A stretch of DNA of 39,120 nt from CAZTUH01 sp964620485 (GTDB lineage Bacteria; Pseudomonadota; Gammaproteobacteria; Burkholderiales; Burkholderiaceae_B), in NCBI GenBank assembly GCA_964620485.1, contig CAZUGU010000006.1, positions 1 through 39,120 of the forward strand, read 5' to 3'. The notes beneath the pieces are model-generated. The model saw only the letters and a program-made list of their open reading frames with translations, ran no database searches and was not told the DNA's origin. Positions 17,660 to 27,114 of this stretch are shown piece by piece. The translations under genes were made by a program, and so were the position numbers. How positions within the stretch are numbered: position 1 is the stretch's first letter; every line of letters starts with the position of its first letter.

Positions 17660-19261
17660 ATGATTATTACTAATAATCTTACTATGCAATTTGGTTTTAA
17701 ACCATTATTTGAGAATGTTAGCGTCAAATTCGATATCGGTAATCGTTACGGTTTGATCGGAGCAAATGGCTCTGGAAAATCAACCTTCATGAAAATCATT
17801 GGAGGCGATTTAGAACCGACATCAGGTAATATAACTATAAATCCTAATGCTAGATTAGGAAAATTACGTCAGGATCATTTTACATTCGAAGGAATGAAAG
17901 TTATTGATGTAGTTAAAATGGGTCATGCAGAAATGTGGAATGCTATGATCGAGCGTGATATTATATATGAAAATCCTGAATCTTCAGAAGAAGATTATAT
18001 CAAAGCTGCTCATTTAGAATCTAAATTTTCAGAATATGATGGATACACTGCAGAAGCTCGTGCAGGAGAATTGCTTTCCGGTTTAGGTATCTCAATTTCA
18101 CAACACAATTTTTTAATGCGAAAAATCGCACCAGGTTGGAAATTACGAGTTTTATTAGCTCAAGCCTTATTTTCAAGACCAGATATTTTACTATTAGATG
18201 AACCAACAAATAATCTCGATATTAATACTATTCGATGGTTAGAAAATATAATAATAAATTATCAAAGTACTATGATTATTATTAGTCATGATCGTCATTT
18301 TTTAAATAAGGTTTGCACACATATGGCTGATTTGGATTATGGAAAAATTCATATTTATCCTGGTAATTACAATGATTACATGTATGCATCTGCAAAAGCA
18401 CGTGAATTATTGATAGCACAGAGTAACAAGTCAAAAGAACGAATTTCTGAATTAAAGGACTTTGTTCGTCGTTTTTCGGCTAATAAATCCAAATCTCGTC
18501 AAGCTACTTCACGACTAAAACAAATTGATCGAATTAAAGCAGATCAAATATATATTAAACCATCTTCACGACAAAATCCTTTTATTCGTTTTGAACAAAA
18601 GAAAACCATATACCGGCGTGTCTTATCAATAGAAAAGTTATCTAAATTCTATGGAGATTATTCTGTAATTCATAATTTCTCTGCAATGTTTGATGCAGGT
18701 GAAAGAATTGCTATCATTGGTGAAAATGGTGTTGGGAAAACTAGTTTTCTTCGAATATTAGCGGGTGATCTAGAATCTGATTCAGGCCGTATAAAATGGT
18801 CTGAAAATGCTAATATAGGCTATATGTGTCAAGATACATCAGATCAATTTTTGCAATCAAATATTACTTTGATAGATTGGTTATCGAAATATCGTCAAAT
18901 AAATGATGCCGATCAATTTATTCGATCAATAATGGGACGATTACTGTTTTCTTCAGATGATTTCTTAAAACCAGTCTCGGTATTATCTGGTGGAGAAAGA
19001 AGTCGTATGATTTTTGGTCGATTAATGTTAGGATATCATAATGTAATTCTTCTAGACGAACCAACTAATCATTTAGATATGGAATCAATTGAATCACTAC
19101 AATTAGCCTTAGAAAAGTTTCAGGGAACATTATTTTTTGTTTCGCATGATCGCGAGTTTGTATCTGGACTTGCAAATAGAATAATAGAAATATTTCCTAG
19201 TAAAAAAATAGTAGATTATCCAGGTAATTATGAAGAATATTTAAATATAAGGACACCATAA
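17660..19261 (+). CDS. ybiT: ABC-F family ribosome-associated ATPase, YbiT type
   Basis: Soluble protein with two ATP-binding cassettes and no membrane part. ABC-F proteins act on the ribosomal E site to regulate translation or relieve stalling. The first cassette has GLIGANGSGKST near residue 32-43 and LLLDEPTNNLD near 185-195; the linker has SANKSKSRQATSR; the second has IGENGVGKTS, LSGGERSR, LLDEPTNHLDMESIESL and VSHDREF. Its 533 residues and the opening (MIITNNLTMQFGFKPLFENVSVKF) match YbiT rather than EttA, Uup or YheS. The gene stands alone, preceded by a tetraloop hairpin and convergent with the purine permease. Confidence 0.93.
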   Translation: MIITNNLTMQFGFKPLFENVSVKFDIGNRYGLIGANGSGKSTFMKIIGGDLEPTSGNITINPNARLGKLRQDHFTFEGMKVIDVVKMGHAEMWNAMIERDIIYENPESSEEDYIKAAHLESKFSEYDGYTAEARAGELLSGLGISISQHNFLMRKIAPGWKLRVLLAQALFSRPDILLLDEPTNNLDINTIRWLENIIINYQSTMIIISHDRHFLNKVCTHMADLDYGKIHIYPGNYNDYMYASAKARELLIAQSNKSKERISELKDFVRRFSANKSKSRQATSRLKQIDRIKADQIYIKPSSRQNPFIRFEQKKTIYRRVLSIEKLSKFYGDYSVIHNFSAMFDAGERIAIIGENGVGKTSFLRILAGDLESDSGRIKWSENANIGYMCQDTSDQFLQSNITLIDWLSKYRQINDADQFIRSIMGRLLFSSDDFLKPVSVLSGGERSRMIFGRLMLGYHNVILLDEPTNHLDMESIESLQLALEKFQGTLFFVSHDREFVSGLANRIIEIFPSKKIVDYPGNYEEYLNIRTP

Positions 19262-19341
19262 ATTTTATGATTTTTAAATTCTCATTGATAAAATTATTAC
19301 GGTTAGTTCATAATTATAATACTTTCTATTTTATATAATTC

Positions 19342-19360
19342 AAAGATCAAAAAGGTCTTT
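19342..19360. terminator. Small hairpin between convergent genes
   Basis: AAAGATC, loop AAAAA, GGTCTTT forms a 7-bp stem with one G-T pair, located 80 bases after the ABC-F stop and touching the stop codon of the permease on the other strand. It is weak, but placed where a terminator for the plus strand would be. Confidence 0.3.
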
Positions 19361-20654
19361 AATAAATTAAAAAAGTATAACGCATTACAAATAATATCGA
19401 TATTAGCCAAGTGGCTAGATGAATTTGAGCAATTTTACCAGTTAGACTTTTAAGCAATACAAAACTAATAAAACCAAAACCTAGTCCATTAGCAATCGAG
19501 TAAGTAAATGGTGTAACAATCACTGTTAAAATTGCTGATATGGATTCAATAGGATCCATTTTATCGAAATCTTTTCCAAAATTACGTAACATTAAACAAG
19601 CAACATATAGTAAAGCAGGTGCGGTAGCATAATCTGGAATTGAGCTAGCTATCGGAGAAACAAAAAGGGCAGCTATGAAAAATAATCCAACAAAAAAAGC
19701 TGTTAATCCTGTTCGTCCACCGGCTTGCACACCTGATATACTTTCAATAAAAGCAGTAGTACTACTAGTACCTAGAATAGAACCAATTGAAATAGCTATA
19801 CTATCAGCAAATAAAGCTCTGTTTAAATTAGATGATCTATTTTCTAAAATTAATCCTGCTTGTCTAGTAATGCTTATCAAAGTTCCAGTTGCATCAAAAA
19901 TCTCTACTAATATAAATATTAAGATCACATGTAATAAATCTATGCTTAGTATTCCATTTATATCTAATTTCATAAAAATTGGCATTATACTAGGTGGATA
20001 TGCAAAAAATCCTCTAAATTCATTAAATTCAAAATACGTAGCTAAAAAGGTTATAACAAGTATTCCAACAAGAATAGCACTACGAACCTGGATTATATCC
20101 AATACTGTAATAATTAAAAAACCTAAAATTGAAAATAAAGCTATATGACTATTTAAATTACCTAATGAAACTTTAGTAATAGGATTACTAATTACAATAC
20201 CTGCTTTAGATAAGGCAATAAATGCTAAAAACAATCCTATGCCAGCTGTAATTGCACTACGAAGTGACCGTGGCATACCTATAATAAGCCAAGAACGTAT
20301 TCCAGAAATTGTTAGAAATAAAAAAATTATTCCAGAAATGAAAACTATACCAAGTGCTTTTTCCCATGAACAACCAATTGTCTTAACAACAGTAAAAGTA
20401 AAAAATGCACTTAAACCCATACCAGGAGCCATACCAACTGGCAAATTTGCTATAAATGCCATTAAAAGAGAACCAAAAGCAGCAGATAAACATGTTGCAA
20501 TAAAAACAGCATTACGATCCATACCAGCTAAAGACATAACTTCCGGATTAACAAAAATGATGTATGACATAGTTAGGAATGTCGTAATTCCTGAGAAAAA
20601 TTCAGTATATACATTGGTAGAATACTTATTTAAATGAAACAATTTTTCTAACAT
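19359..20654 (-). CDS. NCS2 family hypoxanthine/guanine permease (AzgA-like)
   Basis: Inner-membrane proton-coupled purine transporter of the AzgA subfamily (as GhxP/GhxQ or YgfQ in other bacteria). The 431-residue product has about 12-13 hydrophobic segments, with TEFFSGITTFLTMSYIIFVN near the N-terminus, NLPVGMAPGMGLSAFFTFTV, DATGTLISITRQAG and STTAFIESISGVQAGGRTGL, the substrate-site motifs of this group. The start is placed at the ATG of MLEKLFHLNKY; the open frame runs 12 codons further upstream, but AGGAAAG lies just before the chosen ATG and the extra residues are not family-like. It is convergent with the ABC-F gene and divergent from tsaD. For a symbiont this is a plausible route for importing host purines. 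Confidence 0.9.
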   Translation of the reverse strand: MLEKLFHLNKYSTNVYTEFFSGITTFLTMSYIIFVNPEVMSLAGMDRNAVFIATCLSAAFGSLLMAFIANLPVGMAPGMGLSAFFTFTVVKTIGCSWEKALGIVFISGIIFLFLTISGIRSWLIIGMPRSLRSAITAGIGLFLAFIALSKAGIVISNPITKVSLGNLNSHIALFSILGFLIITVLDIIQVRSAILVGILVITFLATYFEFNEFRGFFAYPPSIMPIFMKLDINGILSIDLLHVILIFILVEIFDATGTLISITRQAGLILENRSSNLNRALFADSIAISIGSILGTSSTTAFIESISGVQAGGRTGLTAFFVGLFFIAALFVSPIASSIPDYATAPALLYVACLMLRNFGKDFDKMDPIESISAILTVIVTPFTYSIANGLGFGFISFVLLKSLTGKIAQIHLATWLISILFVMRYTFLIY

Positions 20655-20749
20655 TTTTGATTCTTTCCTAAAGGATTTTATTAAACACATATAATATAAT
20701 TCACTTGTTGAATAATTTTTTTATTTTATATTTATCAAATTTTAATTAA

Positions 20750-21793
20750 ATGATCATTATTGGTTTTGAAAGCTCTTGTGACGAGACCGGCATTGCCATC
20801 GTCTGTACAAAACATGGTTTATTAGGACATATTTTACATAGCCAAACTAATCTTCATAAAGATTATGGTGGTGTTGTACCTGAATTAGCTTCACGTGATC
20901 ATATTCAAAAGATTACTCCGTTAACTAAGAAATTGTTAAATCAATGTAATATGACGTTAGATGATATTAACTTAATAGCTTATACAGCAGGACCAGGTTT
21001 AATCAGCGCTTTATTAGTTGGAGCAAATTTTGCTCAATCACTTGCATGGTCAAGAAAGTTACCTATTCTTCCTATTCATCATTTAGAAGGACATATATTT
21101 TCACCATTTTTAACTAAACCTAATCTATTAAAATTCCCTTTTGTAACACTATTGATATCAGGTGGTCATACTCAACTAATTCGAGTTAATAAACTAGGTA
21201 ATTATATTTTACTAGGTACTACAGTAGATGATTCTGTTGGTGAAACTTTTGATAAAACCGCTCAATTAATTGGATTAGAATATCCTGGAGGTCCATTACT
21301 TGCAAATATTTCCATTCACGGAGATAAAAATCGATTTTTTTTCCCAAGACCGATGTTAAATAATTCAAACCTAAATTTTAGTTTTAGCGGTTTAAAGACT
21401 GCTGTTTTAACTAAAATTCATAAATTGTCAAAATTAAACAATAATTTTGATATGCAAACTCGTGCTGATCTAGCTGCCGCTATACAAGATGCAATTATTG
21501 ATGTTCTAGTCTATAAATCAATAAATGCTCTAAAGAAAACAGGTTTACAACGTCTAGTTGTAGTTGGTGGTGTCAGTGCCAATAAGTTACTACGTATCAG
21601 GTTAACATCTGCACTTGATAGCATAAAAGCATATCCAATTTTCCCTTCGGAATATTTTTGTACAGACAATGGTGCTATGATTGCCTTTGCAGCTGCACAA
21701 CGATTTAATGCTGGTTTAGTTTCACTAAATAGAAAAAATATAAATAATTTTGTTAAGCCACGTTGGTCTTTAGCGGAAATTAATACTATTTAG
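20750..21793 (+). CDS. tsaD: tRNA N6-threonylcarbamoyladenosine transferase TsaD
   Basis: Transfers threonylcarbamoyl onto A37 of tRNAs reading ANN codons, together with TsaB, TsaE and TsaC. The 347-residue product has the expected length. It opens with IIIGFESSCDETGIAI, carries the metal-binding HHLEGH near residues 110-115, ISGGHTQLI near 136, DDSVGETFDKTA near 160, and VVGGVSANK and TDNGAMIAFAA near the C-terminus. All are conserved ASKHA-fold features. It is convergent with plsY, the two coding ends overlapping by eight bases, so no terminator can sit between them. Confidence 0.97.
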   Translation: MIIIGFESSCDETGIAIVCTKHGLLGHILHSQTNLHKDYGGVVPELASRDHIQKITPLTKKLLNQCNMTLDDINLIAYTAGPGLISALLVGANFAQSLAWSRKLPILPIHHLEGHIFSPFLTKPNLLKFPFVTLLISGGHTQLIRVNKLGNYILLGTTVDDSVGETFDKTAQLIGLEYPGGPLLANISIHGDKNRFFFPRPMLNNSNLNFSFSGLKTAVLTKIHKLSKLNNNFDMQTRADLAAAIQDAIIDVLVYKSINALKKTGLQRLVVVGGVSANKLLRIRLTSALDSIKAYPIFPSEYFCTDNGAMIAFAAAQRFNAGLVSLNRKNINNFVKPRWSLAEINTI

Positions 21794-22430
21794 ATTTGAT
21801 TGAATCACAATTAATTTGATTTTCTTTACCATTTATTAGACGATAGATATTTTCGATATGTTGATAGAATAAAAAGGAAGTTATAAATAATAATGTTATT
21901 ACAGTTGATTTTTGATAATTCCATATAATACCAGATCCTAAGATATAGTAAATTGGAACTAAAAATGCAGAAACTAATGAAGCTAAAGATGAATAGCATA
22001 GAAAAAAAGCAATAGTTAACCATGTTAATAATGTAATAAATGCAACAATAGGTTGAATAGCTATCAATACGCCAAATGCTGTTGCAACTCCTTTTCCACC
22101 TTTAAATTTTAGAAAAATTGGGTAAATATGACCTATGAAAGAAGCAATTGAAATTATTACAAGAAATTCTACAGATTGATTAGATATGAAAATTTTGGAT
22201 AAGTATACAGGTATCCAACCCTTGGATATATCTCCGAATAGTGTTATCACAGTAGCCACTTTACTTCCAGATCGAAGTATGTTGGTTGTACCTGGATTTT
22301 TCGATCCATAACTGCGAGGATCAGGTAATCTCATTATTTTACTAATGATTATGGAAAATGGAATAGAACCAATTAAATAAGCTATTAATATCAATAATAA
22401 ACTTTGGTTAGAAATTAAATCTAAATTCAT
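21786..22430 (-). CDS. plsY: Acyl-phosphate:glycerol-3-phosphate acyltransferase PlsY
   Basis: Inner-membrane enzyme that makes lysophosphatidate from acyl-phosphate and glycerol-3-phosphate, the first step of phospholipid synthesis; it partners PlsX. The 214 residues form several hydrophobic segments. The signature loops are present: GSIPFSIII near residue 21, GSKNPGTTNILRSGS near 42-56, and HIYPIFLKFKGGKGVATAFGV near 101-121. The start is an ATG about 113 bases from the divergent surE. The tail beyond the last helix (ENIYRLINGKENQIN) is polar. Its 3' end overlaps the convergent tsaD. Confidence 0.95.
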   Translation of the reverse strand: MNLDLISNQSLLLILIAYLIGSIPFSIIISKIMRLPDPRSYGSKNPGTTNILRSGSKVATVITLFGDISKGWIPVYLSKIFISNQSVEFLVIISIASFIGHIYPIFLKFKGGKGVATAFGVLIAIQPIVAFITLLTWLTIAFFLCYSSLASLVSAFLVPIYYILGSGIIWNYQKSTVITLLFITSFLFYQHIENIYRLINGKENQINCDSIKSK

Positions 22431-22475
22431 AAAATTTTATCTGATTTTCGAGTATACTATTCTTTATATTTATAA

Positions 22476-22512
22476 TCAGTTTAACTGACAGATTACACTT
22501 TACAAATTGTAA
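22476..22512. promoter_or_regulatory. Two small dyads in the plsY/surE divergent promoter region
   Basis: TCAGTTTAACTGA (22476-22488) and TTACAAATTGTAA (22500-22512) are each perfectly symmetric around one central base, with centres 24 bases apart. Such paired dyads can be operators, but their AT-richness makes chance possible. Confidence 0.25.
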
Positions 22513-22543
22513 CTGGTTTTAAGAAATATTTTGAAATAATTTC

Positions 22544-23290
22544 ATGCATATTTTGATTTCAAACGATGATGGTTACTCGTCCGTTGGATTAGAGATGTTA
22601 GTAAAATATCTACAAAATTTTTATGATCTAACAGTAGTAGCGCCCGAATCTAATCATAGTGGAGCTTCAAATTCTTTGACATTGGATCGTCCATTAACAG
22701 TTAATGTAATGTCTAATGGATTCATGGTAATTAATGGTACACCATCTGATTGTGTACATATGGCTCTTACTGGATTAATGAGCAGCTTGCCGGATTTATT
22801 CATTGCAGGTATTAATAACGGAGCAAATATGGGTGATGATACTCTATATTCCGGAACTGTTGCTGCTGCTAGTGAGGCATATTTATTCGGAATTCCTGCT
22901 ATTGCATTTTCACTGGTAAATAGAGGATGGGAAAACATTGATTCTGCAGTACATGTTGCTAGTAAAATTATTAATAATCAATTCTATCATCCATTAGCAG
23001 CACCAACATTATTAAATGTTAACATTCCAAACTTACAATTCGAAAACTTAAATGGATTTAAAATTACACGTCTTGGAAAGCGACATCCATCTCAACCTGT
23101 AATTCGTAGTACTACACCATATGGTGAAACAGTCTATTGGATTGGTAAGGTTGGAACAGTCTCTGATTCTACTAATGGAACTGATTTTCATGCAATTTCT
23201 ACTGGAATGGTTTCGATTACACCTCTGAGTTTAGATTTAACGGAATATAATCAATTAGATAAATTATATAAATGGGTCCGATATATATAA
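22544..23290 (+). CDS. surE: 5'/3'-nucleotidase SurE
   Basis: Metal-dependent phosphatase acting on nucleoside monophosphates, associated with stationary-phase survival. The 248-residue product carries the SurE signature ILISNDDGYSSVGL at the N-terminus, where the Asp pair binds the metal, SGASNSLT near residue 43, and the NNGANMGDDTLYSGTVAAASE block near 91-111. In related bacteria surE is followed by pcm, nlpD and rpoS; here it is followed by nearly 1 kb without genes, so those partners have probably been lost. The frame and length are normal. Confidence 0.96.
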   Translation: MHILISNDDGYSSVGLEMLVKYLQNFYDLTVVAPESNHSGASNSLTLDRPLTVNVMSNGFMVINGTPSDCVHMALTGLMSSLPDLFIAGINNGANMGDDTLYSGTVAAASEAYLFGIPAIAFSLVNRGWENIDSAVHVASKIINNQFYHPLAAPTLLNVNIPNLQFENLNGFKITRLGKRHPSQPVIRSTTPYGETVYWIGKVGTVSDSTNGTDFHAISTGMVSITPLSLDLTEYNQLDKLYKWVRYI

Positions 23291-24257
23291 TTATATACTT
23301 TTTATCTGTATTTCAGATTTTTAATAATCATTAAATGTTCAAACTAACAAATAATTATCTACTTAATTATTCTTACGAAATAATTATCTATTTAATGATT
23401 CTTAAAATTTTTTAATCGATTGAAAAACTTATGTTTTGAAGTTTTTTGTTATGATTTATTATCTAATCTAAACTTAATTTCTGTTTTTATTATTTATAAT
23501 AAAGTTATTTTACCTCTTTAAAGTTTTTATTCTTATAATCAAACACTATTAATTATAGTATTAGACAATCAATACATTTCATAATTTATCATGAAATTCA
23601 ATTCAGCAATGTTTTCTATTAAATTATTACTTAAATGATATTAAAACTAATCTTTTAAAAAAACAATAGCGTGTCGAATAAAAAAAGATCGATCATATAA
23701 AAAATATCCACTTGAAATTAGATCGATAAAAGAATTGAACAAATCTATATAATAAAATTTTTAGAATATATTAGAGAAATCGTTGATTTGAATAGAAATG
23801 GATTGTCGAATATATTTTATATATTATTAATCTAAATATAAATATCAATCTTTATATTTTTTATAAACTACTAAAACAATACAAAATATAGTTAAGATTT
23901 TCAATTATGAAATAGATATATTTTAGACATTTAAAAAATTTAGCAATTGTAATAATTAGAAATAACGAAGATAAAATGTAGTATGAATTAAAATAATATA
24001 ATATTAATTGTTATTATAAATATGAAAAATTTTTAAAAAAATAGTAATACAGAAAAAATTAGTAATAAATCAAGGATTATAATGAATTGTGATATTTTAT
24101 TAGCTTAATTTAATATTTCTTAATTTTATTTAAGTTTTAAGTTAAAGCATTCTATATAATTTTTTCGAATAGTTTAATATAAATCAAATTTATTATCGCA
24201 ATCTGTAGTTTTTCAATTAATTTTTCAATTTACAATCCAATCTGGAAATAATATTTT
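23291..24257. other. Gene-free region between surE and ppiD
   Basis: About 970 bases of very AT-rich sequence. I find no protein piece good enough to name, in contrast to the parE/parC area, so any former gene here is older debris. Related genomes often have pcm, nlpD and rpoS after surE and hupB before ppiD; their absence here is an inference from context. A 29-base period tandem repeat lies at 23349-23406. Confidence 0.55.
23349..23406. repeat. Imperfect tandem duplication, 29-nt period
   Basis: Two neighbouring copies beginning AAATAATTATCTA agree at 25 of 29 positions. The divergence suggests the duplication is older than the perfect ones in parE. Confidence 0.7.
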
Positions 24258-26201
24258 ATGTTTGGTATTAAATATGATAATCATCATTGGATACGCTATA
24301 TACTAGCTCTAGTAATTATAGTTTCTTTCCTAATAGTAGGATTTCAAGGTTATGAAAATCTATCAAATGGACGAGGAATGAAATTGGTAGATATATCTAA
24401 TTATCCAATATTTTATTCTGAATTCGAACAATCTTACAATAATATAATCGATCAAATCCGATACGATATGGATGATAAATTTGATCATTCTGAAATGAAT
24501 ATGAAAAATATTCGTAAAAAACTATTAGATAGGATTATTAATGAACATGTTTTAAGTCTTATGGCATCTGACTATCATATTTCTATATCAGATGAACGTT
24601 TAAAAAAAACAATAATATCTCTAGACTGGGGAAACGGAAAAGATAATTTTTCATCAGATGCTTATTTAAGTTTTTTAAGAAAACATGGCATTACTCCAAA
24701 AGAATTTGAATCTTATAAAAGAAATCAATTGTTGATTCAACAAGTATTAGATCCAATAATATTTTCTGAACATATACCGAATACTATTACAAATACTTAT
24801 GCAGAAACAGAGTTACAAAAACGTAGCATACGTATTCGTACATATCTCGGAAAAGACTTCGATAAAAATATTTCGATTAAAACTCAAGATATTCTTCTTT
24901 GGTATGAAAATAATAAAGCACATCTAAAAATTCCTGAGAGCGTAGACATTGATTATATTATTTTGGATAAAAACTCTAAATTGGAAAATATTAATATTCA
25001 AGAAGAAGATATAATAAATTATTATAATATGCACTGTGAAGACTTTTTTGTTCCTGAAGAACGTAGTTTTAGTCAAATTTTTATTAAATATCCAGATATT
25101 CCTAATTCTAAGGAAAATCATTTAATCCATCATAAAGCTGAATTTTTAGTAAAACAAGCACAGAAATATCCTGATATTTTTTCGGATTTGGCTAGAGAAA
25201 ACTCACAAGATCTTAATTCAGCTTTATCAGGTGGATTTTTAGGAAAATGGCAAGCTCAAGAACTTCTTGAAAAACTAGGTCAGAATGTACAAGAATCAGT
25301 TTTTAATCTAAATGAAGGACAAATATCTGAATTAATAAATGGTCCTGAAGGATTCCATATTTTGAAGTTAATACATATTAAACCATCTTCAGCTCTACCT
25401 TTAAATGATTCAATAAAAGAAAAAATTAGAACTCAAATTTACCAAGAGATGATCGCCGATCATTTTATTAAGAAAAATCACCAGTTATTAAAATTATTAT
25501 CTGATCAGAAAATTAGTTTAGATTTTATAGCAAACATATTGGGTCTGAAAATTCATAATTTTAAAGGCTTAACTTATTCTGGTAATCTTTTGTCAGAAAA
25601 CTCAGATAGCATCTATGATCAGTTTTTAAATTCTAAACTAATTCGCCAAACCATATTTTCTAAGGAAGTTTTGAATGAGCGACGTAATTTTATTGTTTTA
25701 GAAATTTCACCATCTATTTTAATAGTATTCCGTATTGCACAAATCAAACCTGAATTTATTCCAAATTTAAAGGAAATAGAGGATATTATACGAAGCAAAT
25801 TATTAACTCAATACTCAACATATGCTGCAATTAAGAAAGGTGAAGAAGATTTGAAGGCACTACAAGCTGATATGAAAAATAGTTCATTTGAATACTTTTC
25901 AGAAGAATTCGAAATATCACGTATAAAAATATATGAAGAAATTCCAAAAATGATCTTAGATGTTGCTATGAATGTTCCATCCAATTTATTACCTGTATTT
26001 ATTGGCTTTCCAATTGGGCAGAATTTCTTTATTGTATATGTTAAAGATATTATAACCAAGAATGATCAAAATAAATTTGGAGATTACTTATCATCTGTTT
26101 TAGGAGAATCAGAAGAGAAAGCATTATTAAATAAAATACGTAAAAAATATAATGTAAAACCATTACCAATATTAAAAAATATCTTGGAAAAGGAATTTTG
26201 A
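24258..26201 (+). CDS. ppiD: Periplasmic folding chaperone / peptidyl-prolyl isomerase PpiD (SurA/PpiD family)
   Basis: Inner-membrane-anchored periplasmic chaperone that helps newly secreted proteins as they leave the Sec channel. The 647-residue product has one N-terminal transmembrane helix (YILALVIIVSFLIVGFQGY, about residues 13-31), then a SurA-like N-terminal domain with LLDRIINEHVLSLMA, and a parvulin domain around residues 260-375 with PEERSFSQIFIKY and SALSGGFLGKW. The rest is divergent chaperone sequence. The charged, Lys/Asn-rich composition is typical of this AT-rich genome. The usual neighbour hupB is missing upstream. The ATG start places the anchor directly at the N-terminus, as in the family. 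Confidence 0.9.
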   Translation: MFGIKYDNHHWIRYILALVIIVSFLIVGFQGYENLSNGRGMKLVDISNYPIFYSEFEQSYNNIIDQIRYDMDDKFDHSEMNMKNIRKKLLDRIINEHVLSLMASDYHISISDERLKKTIISLDWGNGKDNFSSDAYLSFLRKHGITPKEFESYKRNQLLIQQVLDPIIFSEHIPNTITNTYAETELQKRSIRIRTYLGKDFDKNISIKTQDILLWYENNKAHLKIPESVDIDYIILDKNSKLENINIQEEDIINYYNMHCEDFFVPEERSFSQIFIKYPDIPNSKENHLIHHKAEFLVKQAQKYPDIFSDLARENSQDLNSALSGGFLGKWQAQELLEKLGQNVQESVFNLNEGQISELINGPEGFHILKLIHIKPSSALPLNDSIKEKIRTQIYQEMIADHFIKKNHQLLKLLSDQKISLDFIANILGLKIHNFKGLTYSGNLLSENSDSIYDQFLNSKLIRQTIFSKEVLNERRNFIVLEISPSILIVFRIAQIKPEFIPNLKEIEDIIRSKLLTQYSTYAAIKKGEEDLKALQADMKNSSFEYFSEEFEISRIKIYEEIPKMILDVAMNVPSNLLPVFIGFPIGQNFFIVYVKDIITKNDQNKFGDYLSSVLGESEEKALLNKIRKKYNVKPLPILKNILEKEF

Positions 26202-26350
26202 ATTGAAAATAAATCTAAATTAGAAAAAATCATCAGATTCATTTCTTTATTTGTTATAATAAAAACCATTACCTCCTTAAAAAAGTTTGACGATTTTTTT
26301 GAAAAAAATATTATTATATTTGAATATTAAATTATTTAATTTTTATTTTT

Positions 26351-26375
26351 TTATATTTTATAAGTTAAAATATAA
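26351..26375. terminator. Possible bidirectional terminator between ppiD and rsmD
   Basis: TTATATTTTA (26351-26360), loop TAAGT, and the exact reverse complement (26366-26375) form a 10-bp stem without G or C, flanked by T-runs on one side and T-rich sequence on the other. It sits between two convergent genes, where a shared terminator is expected; stability is low. Confidence 0.35.
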
Positions 26376-26408
26376 TTTTAATAATTATTCATTTATATGA
26401 ATTCTTTT

Positions 26409-26975
26409 TTAAGAATCAAAATCAGACTTGCATAGTAAGTGAAAATGAACAGATCCTATTTTTTTATAACGTATAATACTAAAATTACTTGGTATTGGAA
26501 ATATATTTCTAGATTCTGTATAAATTAGACCATTCTTAGTTAAGATCGGTAGGATTTTTTCTAAAATATCAGGAAACCATGTCTGGTTGAATGGTGGATC
26601 AAGTAAAATTAAATCAAATTGTAATGTATTGAAATGCTCAATAATTTTTGTTGCGCATTCATTATGAATGCTAACCATATAAGCTCCCAGTTTTTTTTGA
26701 AGAGAAATTAATGCTAATGATGCAATCTTATTTTTTTCTATCATCCTTACATATCGTGCTCCTCGAGAAGCAGCTTCAAATCCTAATGAGCCACTACCTG
26801 CAAATAAATCAAGTATATCTTTATCTGAAAAATTTTCTTTCCACAAGAAATTCAACCAGTTGAATAAAGATTCACGTATTCTACCAAGAGTTGGATGTAA
26901 ATTAGGTACACTAGGTACAAATATTGGTGTTAAGCGATATTGACCAGTAAGTATATGTGTTGATTTTTTTCTCAT
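26409..26975 (-). CDS. rsmD: 16S rRNA (guanine(966)-N2)-methyltransferase RsmD
   Basis: SAM-dependent methyltransferase that modifies G966 of 16S rRNA in the assembled small subunit. The 188-residue product has the SAM-binding loop ILDLFAGSGSLGFEAASRGA near residues 59-78 and the catalytic DLILLDPPFNQ near 124-135. The N-terminal RPTLGRIRESLFNWL of the family appears here as HPTLGRIRESLFNWL. It is divergent from ftsY, as in many relatives, although the M16 peptidase genes often found between them are absent. In many bacteria coaD follows; it is not present here. Confidence 0.95.
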   Translation of the reverse strand: MRKKSTHILTGQYRLTPIFVPSVPNLHPTLGRIRESLFNWLNFLWKENFSDKDILDLFAGSGSLGFEAASRGARYVRMIEKNKIASLALISLQKKLGAYMVSIHNECATKIIEHFNTLQFDLILLDPPFNQTWFPDILEKILPILTKNGLIYTESRNIFPIPSNFSIIRYKKIGSVHFHLLCKSDFDS

Positions 26976-27033
26976 ATTTATATTAATAAATTATTAAATT
27001 AATTTATAAAATGTCCTATTTTTTAATACACAC

Positions 27034-27053
27034 TATAGATTGCTCAATCTATA
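27034..27053. promoter_or_regulatory. Symmetric dyad between rsmD and ftsY
   Basis: TATAGATTG, CT, CAATCTATA: a 9-base dyad in the divergent promoter region. It could be an operator or a short leader hairpin of either gene; nothing else supports a role. Confidence 0.25.
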
Positions 27054-27114
27054 AAAATTATTATTAATATCCCTAATATCAATTCTGAATTAGATTATTA
27101 TACAAACTTTTAAT

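Noticed and set aside
19675..20637. Long plus-strand frames opposite the purine permease
   Set aside because: They are antisense shadows of a well-supported membrane transporter and show no protein family features.
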